Shown here one piece after another: positions 14,389-19,166 of a DNA stretch of 19,166 nt. Below the pieces are notes generated by a model. It searched no databases, had not been told where the DNA came from, and was given only the letters and a program-made list of their open reading frames with translations. Source of the DNA: VBDM01 sp049663805. GTDB taxonomy: Bacteria; Pseudomonadota; Gammaproteobacteria; Burkholderiales; SG8-39. Made by a program: the position numbers and the translations under genes. The stretch spans positions 1 to 19,166 of the forward strand of contig JBATEB010000130.1 of assembly GCA_049663805.1 (NCBI GenBank). The letters run 5' to 3'. Each line of letters opens with the position of its first letter. The stretch's first letter is position 1.

Positions 14389-15323
14389 TGCGCCGTGCCC
14401 TTGTTTTCCTTTTCCTCCCGCCAAGGGCCGGGCGGGTTCCATTTTGCGCGGAACGGCTGCGATTGTGCGGCCGCGAGGGCGGGAGCGGCAATGAAACCCT
14501 CGATGACCCCGGCGATTTCAGGGAACGCGGGCGCATCGATGCCTGACTTGGCGAGAAAACTCGTCCATTGCTTCCGCTCGGCTACGCGTTCGACGAACCT
14601 GTCGGGAACCGCTACGGGAGACGCCGTCGGCAGAGCCGTCTTCCTGCGATCGAAGGTATTGCGAATTGCCTTGGCGAGCACTTCACCTTCGAACTCGAAC
14701 CGCCTGGCCATCGCCCAGAGGTCGTAGAAATCCTTCATGCGGCTGTTTTGCTCGCCGAGCTTGACCGCAGCTTCGAACTTCTCGGCGACGACCGTGTAGG
14801 TCGGGTAAGCGCGCAGCTTGGGGGCGGGAAATTCCAGCAACGACGGGTAAATGATTTCCTCCGGCCCCGGCGTCACCACGTCCCCGAAGCCGATGTCGGC
14901 CTGCACCGGAATCCGAACGCGCTCGAGCGTTGCGGTCGTCATGATGCGCACTCCCCGGTACACCTTGTCTTCCGTGTGAAGCTCGCCGTGCACCGACTCG
15001 GCCGGATATTGCAGGCCGTCCTCGCAAGGGGTCCCGCAGATCGTGCGAAAAGTTTCCACAAGGCCGGCGACGTCGCTCGGTCCGGAACACAGCAGATCGG
15101 CGTCCCGCGTCGGCCGGTACGGCTGGTCGGTCCAGAGCGCGAACAACAGCGCGCCTTTCAGCATGAAACGATCCCGGAACTCCGATCGCGCGAGGCGATA
15201 AAGCAGCCGTTCGAGCGCATATTTCGCGAGGACAAGGTCGAACGGTTCGTTACGGGCACGGGCAAGTTGCCGAAGACGCTCGCGCACGGACGCCGCAAGA
15301 TTGCGAACCGGTTCTTTCTTCAA
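14385..15323 (-). CDS. abiEii: AbiEii-type nucleotidyltransferase toxin
   Basis: A 312-residue nucleotidyltransferase-like toxin of the AbiEii/AbiGii family. Visible motifs are KGALLFAL (56-63), RPTRDADLL (70-78, with D74 and D76 as metal ligands), AEKFEAAVKL (180-189) and KDFYDLW (197-203). AbiEii toxins of type IV systems stop growth on phage infection, and characterised homologues act by nucleotide transfer. The start is TTG at 15323-15321, overlapping the AbiEi stop as TTGA; the frame is open further upstream but that part is the shadow of abiEi. In motif I the second small residue is A (KGA) rather than the usual G or S, a mild departure. The base composition looks less GC-rich than flanking genes. 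Confidence 0.88.
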   Translation of the reverse strand: MKKEPVRNLAASVRERLRQLARARNEPFDLVLAKYALERLLYRLARSEFRDRFMLKGALLFALWTDQPYRPTRDADLLCSGPSDVAGLVETFRTICGTPCEDGLQYPAESVHGELHTEDKVYRGVRIMTTATLERVRIPVQADIGFGDVVTPGPEEIIYPSLLEFPAPKLRAYPTYTVVAEKFEAAVKLGEQNSRMKDFYDLWAMARRFEFEGEVLAKAIRNTFDRRKTALPTASPVAVPDRFVERVAERKQWTSFLAKSGIDAPAFPEIAGVIEGFIAAPALAAAQSQPFRAKWNPPGPWREEKENKGTAQ

Positions 15324-15922
15324 GTGAGCGATTCGAGATAAGGCCGCATCACGTTTGCGACCCGGCAGATCGCGGCGTATTTCCACAGATCCCGCGAGGT
15401 CGCGCGCCGCTCGCGCCATGCTTCGCGCAGCGCTTCGAGCGCGACGTCCAGTCCGATCTTGTTGCGGTATTTGAAGCAGTCGGCGACGGTCTTGGCGGGA
15501 TTGAAGACTTTGATCTTCACTCCTTCCACCACGTGCGTCTGCACGCCTGCTTTCAGCGTCGCTTCGGAAAAGCGCATGACTCGCAGCGGGGGATGTTCGA
15601 GCCTGGGGCGGCGCGTCTTTTCGCCGATCGCTATCCATATCTGATGCGGGTTCTGCGTCGTCATGTTATGGAAGCGGAGCGCCGACAGCAGGCAAATGAC
15701 GCTCTTCGGAACTTTCTTGCTCACCTCGACAGTGCTGCGATGCTCGGTGACGTCGGGCTCGGGCAGCGAATACAGTCCGCGCGACACGCGGGTCAGTCGG
15801 CCGCTTGCCTCCATCCGCTGAAGAATCACCCGCGGGATGCCGTGGCGATCGAGGTCGAGCGGCCGCAGCACGCCCTGCCGCTGCGCGACCTGGAGGACTT
15901 TTTGACTGTGGGTCCGGGCCAT
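15320..15922 (-). CDS. abiEi: AbiEi-type antitoxin / repressor
   Basis: A 200-residue antitoxin of the AbiEi family. An N-terminal winged helix-turn-helix (about 8-52: VLRPLDLDRHGIPRVILQRM, then GRLTRVSRGLYSLPE) is followed by the antitoxin domain with the hallmark VFNPAKTVADCFKYRNKIGL at 139-158. AbiEi represses its own operon and counters AbiEii without direct contact (type IV). The start is ATG at 15922-15920 with no ribosome binding site; the predicted transcription start coincides with this ATG (see the promoter entry). A 48-bp palindrome covers the promoter, as expected for its operator. Confidence 0.9.
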   Translation of the reverse strand: MARTHSQKVLQVAQRQGVLRPLDLDRHGIPRVILQRMEASGRLTRVSRGLYSLPEPDVTEHRSTVEVSKKVPKSVICLLSALRFHNMTTQNPHQIWIAIGEKTRRPRLEHPPLRVMRFSEATLKAGVQTHVVEGVKIKVFNPAKTVADCFKYRNKIGLDVALEALREAWRERRATSRDLWKYAAICRVANVMRPYLESLT

Positions 15923-15928
15923 CGGGGC

Positions 15929-15958
15929 ATTATGTTACGAAATGTCGGCACTTATCAA
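15929..15958 (-). promoter_or_regulatory. abiE promoter, probably giving a leaderless mRNA
   Basis: On the minus strand a -35 TTGATA (15958-15953; 5 of 6) and a -10 CATAAT (15934-15929; 5 of 6) are 18 bp apart. Counting 7 nt from the -10 puts the transcription start at or within a base or two of the A of the abiEi ATG (15922), so the mRNA would have essentially no 5' leader. This fits the absence of a Shine-Dalgarno sequence. Both elements lie in or at the edge of the operator palindrome. Confidence 0.6.
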
Positions 15959-15980
15959 TAAGTCCCGACATTTCGTAACA
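15933..15980. promoter_or_regulatory. 48-bp near-perfect palindrome, predicted AbiEi operator
   Basis: Two 23-bp arms (15933-15955 and 15958-15980) are separated by 2 bp (CA). Each arm, read inward, begins TGTTACGAAATGTCGG and ends ACTTAT; they differ at a single base (C at 15949 versus the complement of C at 15964). The palindrome spans the -35, the spacer and the start of the -10 of the abiE promoter. A studied streptococcal AbiEi binds two 23-bp inverted repeats in its promoter, which matches in arm length and placement. It is not a terminator of the upstream ABC exporter by sequence, since no T-run follows. Confidence 0.8.
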
Positions 15981-16003
15981 GGCAGCGGGAGCCAGCGGCC
16001 GCT

Positions 16004-17806
16004 TCAAGTCGCATCGGCCGGAACGATCTCGCCGAGAAACTGCAGCGCCGCCAGCCGCGAGTAGAGTCCCTGCTCGCGCACCAGCTCCGAGTGCGTGCCG
16101 GATGCGATCACCCGGCCCTGATCCATGACGACGATGCGGTCGGCGTTCTTCACCGTCGCCAGCCGGTGCGCGACGACCAGCGTGGTGCGGCCGCGCATCA
16201 GGCGCTCGAGCGCCATCTGCACGTAGTTCTCGCTCTCGGCGTCCAGCGAACTTGTCGCCTCGTCGAGCAGCAGCACCGCGCGGTCGGCCAGCAGCGCCCG
16301 CGCGATCGACAGGCGCTGGCGCTGGCCGCCGGAGAGCCGCACGCCGCGCTCGCCGAGGAAGGAATTCATGCCCTCGGGCAGGCCCTCGATGAATTCGGCC
16401 GCATAGGCCGCCTCGCAGGCCGAGCGCACCTCCGCGTCGCTCGCCTCCGGCCGCCCGTAGCGGACGTTCTCGGCGACGCTCGCGGCGAAGATCACCGGCT
16501 CCTGCGGCACCAGCGCGAGGCGCCGCCGCACCGCCCGCGGGTCGGCGCGCCCGACCTCCACCCCGTCGAGCCTGATCGCTCCGCTGTCCGGGTCGTAGTA
16601 GCGCAGCAGCAGCTGGAACACCGTCGACTTGCCCGCGCCCGAGGGCCCGACCAGCGCGACCGTCTCGCCGCGCGATACGGCGAGCGAGAAATCCGATAGC
16701 GCCGCCGAATCGCGGCGCGAAGGATAGTGAAACGTGACGCGCTCGAAGCTCACCTCTCCGCGGGGAGGCTCGGGCAGCGGTTGCGGCAGCGCCGGCGCGC
16801 GGATGAAAGGCTCGGTCGCGAGCAGCTCCATCAGGCGCTCGGTCGCCCCCGCGGCGCGCTGCAGGTCGCCGATCACTTCCGACACCGCCCCGACGGCGCC
16901 GGCGACCAGCACCGCGTAGAACACGAAGGCCGAGAGCTCGCCTGCGCTCATGCGCCCGGCGAGCACGTCGTGGCCACCGATCCACAGGATCACCCCGACC
17001 GCGCCGAAGGCGAGCAGCATCACCAGCGCGACCAGCAGCGCTCTCTGCCCGATGCGCCGCGTCGCCGTGGCGAAAGCCGCTTCGACGCGCTCGCCGAAGC
17101 GCTCCCGGTCCGGGTCCTCGTGGCCGTAGGACTGCACCGTGCGGATCTCGTGCAGGGACTCGTCGATGTGCGTGCTCACGTCGGCGATCCGCTCCTGGCT
17201 CGCGCGGGACAGTCGCCGCACGCGCCGCCCGAAGAGCAGGATCGGCGCGATCACCAGCGGCACGCCCAGCACCACCAGCACCGTGAGCTTGGGGCTGGTG
17301 ATCACCAGCATCGCCAGCGCCCCGAGCATGATCAGGGTGTTGCGCAGCGCGAACGAGGCCGAGGAGCCGATCACGATCTCCAGCAGCGAGGTGTCGTTGG
17401 TGAGACGCGAGATCGCCTCTCCGGTGCGCATGGTCTCGAAGAACCCGGGAGAGAGCTCGAGCAAGTGGCCGAACACCGCGCGGCGGATGTCGGCCGAGAC
17501 GCGCTCGCCGATCCACGACACCGAGTAGAAGCGGATGTAGGTCGCCGCGGCGAGCACGCACACGATGGCGAGCAGCGCGAACAGCGCCGTGTCGAGGGAG
17601 GCGGCGTCGCTGCCGGAGAAACCCGCGTCGACGACGCGCTTCAGGCCCTGGCCGAGCACCAGCACGCAGCCGGCCGCGACCACCAGCGCGACGCCGGCGA
17701 GCGCCATGCGCGCGCGGTAGGGCCAGAGGAAGCGCAGCACCCGCGCGAGCTGGCGCAGATCGCGGGTGGGCGGACGCTCGGGGAGGTTGTCGATCTGCCG
17801 CGCCAA
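16004..17806 (-). CDS. ABC exporter, MsbA/LmrA-type (fused membrane + ATPase)
   Basis: A 600-residue half-transporter. Six membrane helices occupy about 30-320, with the ABC-membrane motif FFETMRTGEAISRLTNDTSL at 122-141. The nucleotide domain follows: Walker A GPSGAGKST at 387-395, Q-loop PQEP at 434-437, signature LSGGQRQR at 491-498, Walker B VLLLDE at 511-516, and H547 in VAHRL. It works as a homodimer exporting lipids or hydrophobic compounds; the cargo is unknown. The start is TTG at 17806-17804, the only start codon in frame before an upstream stop (17821-17819). The nearest ribosome binding site, AAAGGA (17830-17825), is too far away (18 nt), so the start is less sure than the product. 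Confidence 0.9.
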   Translation of the reverse strand: MARQIDNLPERPPTRDLRQLARVLRFLWPYRARMALAGVALVVAAGCVLVLGQGLKRVVDAGFSGSDAASLDTALFALLAIVCVLAAATYIRFYSVSWIGERVSADIRRAVFGHLLELSPGFFETMRTGEAISRLTNDTSLLEIVIGSSASFALRNTLIMLGALAMLVITSPKLTVLVVLGVPLVIAPILLFGRRVRRLSRASQERIADVSTHIDESLHEIRTVQSYGHEDPDRERFGERVEAAFATATRRIGQRALLVALVMLLAFGAVGVILWIGGHDVLAGRMSAGELSAFVFYAVLVAGAVGAVSEVIGDLQRAAGATERLMELLATEPFIRAPALPQPLPEPPRGEVSFERVTFHYPSRRDSAALSDFSLAVSRGETVALVGPSGAGKSTVFQLLLRYYDPDSGAIRLDGVEVGRADPRAVRRRLALVPQEPVIFAASVAENVRYGRPEASDAEVRSACEAAYAAEFIEGLPEGMNSFLGERGVRLSGGQRQRLSIARALLADRAVLLLDEATSSLDAESENYVQMALERLMRGRTTLVVAHRLATVKNADRIVVMDQGRVIASGTHSELVREQGLYSRLAALQFLGEIVPADAT

Positions 17807-18115
17807 TTGGATCGCCCGTCACTTTCCTTTGGGAAGAGAACCGTCGCGCTGCATCCGCTCACCGGACGACTCGGCCTTGTCCGGATCGGTGCCCGCATTT
17901 TCCGCGCACGAAGCTATTATGCCGAAGCCCGACGGCGCAGTCGGGATTTTCAGATTCCTATGCTTCGCCGGCGGAGTGCTGGAAGATCGATGGTCCAGCC
18001 TCGCCGCCGCACCGGCAGCTCGGCCTCGCGAAGCGTGCGGCCCGCGTACACGCGATGATCCGCGACCCGGATTTCCTCTACAATGCGTTCATCCCTTCCT
18101 GTTTCGAGATCGTTC
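17807..18115. other. 309-bp gap with a possible TrkA-C-like coding remnant
   Basis: No intact gene lies between the ABC exporter and the antitoxin. On the minus strand, about 18080-17950, an open frame reads EEIRVADHRVYAGRTLREAE then LPVRRRGWTI and stops at 17952-17950. AGRTLREAEL followed by a G-x-T-[IV] strand is the pattern of TrkA-C (RCK-C) domains of potassium channels and transporters. It has no start codon of its own that makes sense, and the frame continues as antisense of the antitoxin, so it would be a fragment of a lost gene. The rest of the gap holds a possible -10 for the antitoxin and nothing else I can support. Confidence 0.25.
18079..18084 (+). promoter_or_regulatory. Candidate -10 of the antitoxin promoter
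   Basis: TACAAT (5 of 6 to TATAAT) lies 31 bp before the antitoxin ATG. No good -35 is seen 16-18 bp upstream. Weak on its own, but the position is right. Confidence 0.3.
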
Positions 18116-18415
18116 ATGGATTTCATCACAATCCGCGATTTGCGCACCCAGCCGGACAAGGTGTGGAAGAAGCTCACTCGCGCCCGCGAACTCGTCGTCA
18201 CCCGCAACGGCAAACCCTTCGCGCTGCTCACGGAAACGACGCCGACGAGACTGGACGAGGATCTCGCGACCCTGCACCACCTGCGCTTCGGTCGGGCGCT
18301 CACCGAAATCCGCGAGCAGGCGAGAACGCGGGGACTCGACAAGCTTTCGTTGAAGGACATCGACTCCATCATTCGCAAGGCAAGGAAAGCTCGGCGTGCG
18401 TCGGGCGGTGCTTGA
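18116..18415 (+). CDS. Phd/YefM-type antitoxin
   Basis: A 99-residue protein with the Phd/YefM DNA-binding N-terminus: FITIRDLRTQPDKVWKKL, then RELVVTRNGKPFALLTETTP, in which the V-T-R-N-G-K-P-x-A-x-L line is diagnostic. The C-terminal half is charged and helical, as in toxin-binding tails. ATG at 18116 is chosen over an in-frame upstream start at 18083 because the family begins with M-x-x-I/V-x-I-R-D/E-L-R. The gene overlaps the start of a truncated PIN toxin by 20 bp. With its toxin broken, the antitoxin is either a relic or an orphan repressor. Confidence 0.85.
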   Translation: MDFITIRDLRTQPDKVWKKLTRARELVVTRNGKPFALLTETTPTRLDEDLATLHHLRFGRALTEIREQARTRGLDKLSLKDIDSIIRKARKARRASGGA

Positions 18416-18515
18416 CACCAACGTCCTCGTCTCCGGCCTGCTGAGCCCCGCCGGACCACCCGGCGCACTGCTGAACGCGATCTCCAAAGAGGGCCTCACG
18501 CCGGTTGAAACATAG
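18396..18515 (+). pseudogene. PIN-family toxin, truncated to 39 codons at the CRISPR trailer
   Basis: GTG at 18396 opens a frame reading MRRAVLDTNVLVSGLLSPAG, then PPGALLNAISKEGLTPVET, and stops (TAG, 18513-18515). The first 37 residues match the N-terminus of PIN-domain toxins (COG1569-like), including the first catalytic aspartate in LDTN (D7). The family is usually about 130-150 residues, so the remaining acidic residues of the nuclease site are missing and the product cannot be an active PIN nuclease. The start overlaps the antitoxin end by 20 bp, as in intact modules. The break lies 2 bp before the degenerate last repeat of the CRISPR array. Confidence 0.8.
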
Positions 18516-18517
18516 TT

Positions 18518-18545
18518 CGGTTCCATACATGCGCGCGGGGAACAC
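18518..18545 (-). repeat. Degenerate terminal CRISPR repeat (trailer end)
   Basis: A 28-bp copy of the repeat. The outer ends are intact (CGGTTC at 18518-18523; CGGGGAACAC at 18536-18545) but the stem arm CCCCGC is lost (CATACATG in its place), and it is one base shorter than the 29-bp consensus. It is followed by a normal 32-bp spacer (18546-18577). Degenerate repeats typically mark the end distal to the leader. Confidence 0.8.
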
Positions 18546-18577
18546 ATTGTGTTGATGCCGGCGGCGGCCATCGCCTG

Positions 18578-19166
18578 CGGTTCATCCCCGCGCGTACGGG
18601 GAACACACCCGGGAATGGGGTGCTCTCCGGTAATTCGGCGGTTCATCCCCGCGCGTGCGGGGAACACCTTGTCCCGCAGAACGGGCACACCGATCCGAGC
18701 GGTTCATCCCCGCGCGTGCGGGGAACACACCTGCAGGACGATCGCCGAGAGCTCGGTCGGCGGTTCATCCCCGCGCGTGCGGGGAACACAAGCGGGTGAG
18801 ACGTCAGCCCGACGCCGGGATCGGTTCATCCCCGCGCGTGCGGGGAACACGTAGCGTCGGGGCGTCTCAGACCAGTACTACCCGGTTCATCCCCGCGCGT
18901 GCGGGGAACACGGTGGGCTGGGATGCGGCGATGATCCTACGGCCGGTTCATCCCCGCGCGTGCGGGGAACACGCGTCCGCGCGCCGCCCGACCGCATCGA
19001 TGCGCGGTTCATCCCCGCGCGTGCGGGGAACACAAGATCAGGAAATCGGCGCGCTAATTCATCAACGGTTCATCCCCGCGCGTGCGGGGAACACGTGGGT
19101 TCAGCTTGCTCGCTGACATGTTGGCGCGGTTCATCCCCGCGCGTGCGGGGAACACCATCCGATCGT
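18578..19166 (-). CRISPR. Type I-E CRISPR array (10 full repeats, continues beyond the right edge)
   Basis: Ten 29-bp repeats start at 18578, 18639, 18700, 18761, 18822, 18883, 18944, 19005, 19066 and 19127, at an exact 61-bp period, so every spacer is 32 bp. On the plus strand each repeat begins CGGTTCATCCCCGC, continues GCGTGC and ends GGGGAACAC; the stem is CCCCGC/GCGGGG with the loop GCGT. Nine are identical; the first (18578-18606) has G to A at 18596. Repeat length, sequence and spacer length are those of type I-E (the E. coli repeat starts GAGTTCCCCGC on the transcribed strand). By that comparison this array is transcribed on the minus strand, the crRNA 5' handle would be ATGAACCG, and the leader and cas genes should lie to the right. 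The last spacer is cut at 19156-19166. Confidence 0.97.

Noticed and set aside
14389..14442. Longer N-terminus for the Opu fusion protein from ATG at 14442
   Set aside because: It would overlap abiEii by 58 bp and put 18 charged residues before the signal peptide; the GTGA-coupled start at 14388 fits better.
12428..14536. 702-codon minus-strand frame over the Opu fusion gene
   Set aside because: Arg-rich shadow in another frame; the 504-residue frame shows the conserved domains.
15933..15980. Palindrome considered as a terminator for the ABC exporter
   Set aside because: No T-run follows on the minus strand, and its arm length and overlap with the abiE promoter fit an operator better. Some termination effect cannot be excluded.
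15930..17822. 630-codon minus-strand frame starting with a GTG close to a Shine-Dalgarno-like run
   Set aside because: Arg/Ala-rich shadow frame of the ABC exporter; it contains no family motif, and the exporter frame carries all Walker and signature motifs.
18549..19116. Two plus-strand open frames (101 and 153 codons) across the CRISPR array, with repeated peptides such as FIPARAGNT and GSSPRVRGT
   Set aside because: They are translations of the 29-bp repeats at a 61-bp period; this is a well-known source of false proteins in databases.
18396..19166. A toxin-antitoxin guard of CRISPR (CreTA-like) using the Phd/PIN pair
   Set aside because: The toxin is a protein fragment without a complete active site, no RNA antitoxin resembling the repeat is seen beyond the degenerate trailer repeat, and cas genes are not on this side. 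No positive evidence.
1..19166. Mobile elements, tRNA or rRNA genes
   Set aside because: No transposase or integrase motif, terminal inverted repeats of an insertion sequence, or tRNA cloverleaf was recognised; short RNA genes could still be missed by eye.

Overview
The window is GC-rich, gene-dense DNA with strong G/C bias at third codon positions, many GTG and TTG starts, and 1-4 base stop/start overlaps. A split proton-translocating transhydrogenase (three genes), an Mrp-type antiporter operon, SsuABC-type and Opu-type transporters and a type I-E CRISPR array fit a high-GC proteobacterium. A betaproteobacterium (Burkholderiales or a relative) is my best guess, an inference from gene style rather than from a marker gene. 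No rRNA, tRNA, integrase or transposase was recognised.

Layout. (1) 1-4028, minus strand: a Mrp/Mnh-like cation/proton antiporter operon in the order E-F-G-(DUF4040/MbhE)-B-C-D-(start of another gene). Here the C-terminal part of MrpA is a separate small protein. (2) 4063-7744, minus strand: pntAA-pntAB-pntB (NAD(P) transhydrogenase), then an orphan LutC/LUD-domain gene and a possible 52-codon ORF with a CTG start. Both blocks concern membrane energetics and redox: the transhydrogenase uses the proton gradient to make NADPH, and the antiporter uses it to move cations. (3) 7841-11829, plus strand: a cupin protein followed by a complete ABC importer (two permeases, an ATPase and a Tat-type binding protein) of the nitrate/sulfonate/taurine superfamily, ligand unknown. 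(4) 12046-12756, plus strand: a stand-alone DUF6448 protein. (5) 12874-15980, minus strand: an AbiEi/AbiEii type IV toxin-antitoxin pair under a 48-bp near-perfect palindrome. Its last gene overlaps a fused binding-protein/permease of an osmoprotectant (Opu/YehZ-like) importer that lacks an adjacent ATPase. (6) 16004-17806, minus strand: an MsbA/LmrA-type ABC exporter. (7) 17807-19166, plus strand: a possible TrkA-C-like remnant, a Phd/YefM-type antitoxin, a PIN toxin cut to 39 codons, and, 2 bp beyond its stop, the trailer end of a type I-E CRISPR array that runs off the right edge.

The right third (about 12.8-19.2 kb) looks like a defence-rich accessory region: AbiE, a decayed Phd/PIN module and CRISPR lie within about 5 kb around ordinary transporter genes. 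The left two thirds look like core metabolism. The most distinctive signals are the AbiE operator-promoter, with a predicted leaderless transcript, and the junction between the truncated PIN gene and the CRISPR trailer. The CRISPR array is read as transcribed right-to-left, with its leader and any cas genes beyond the right edge.
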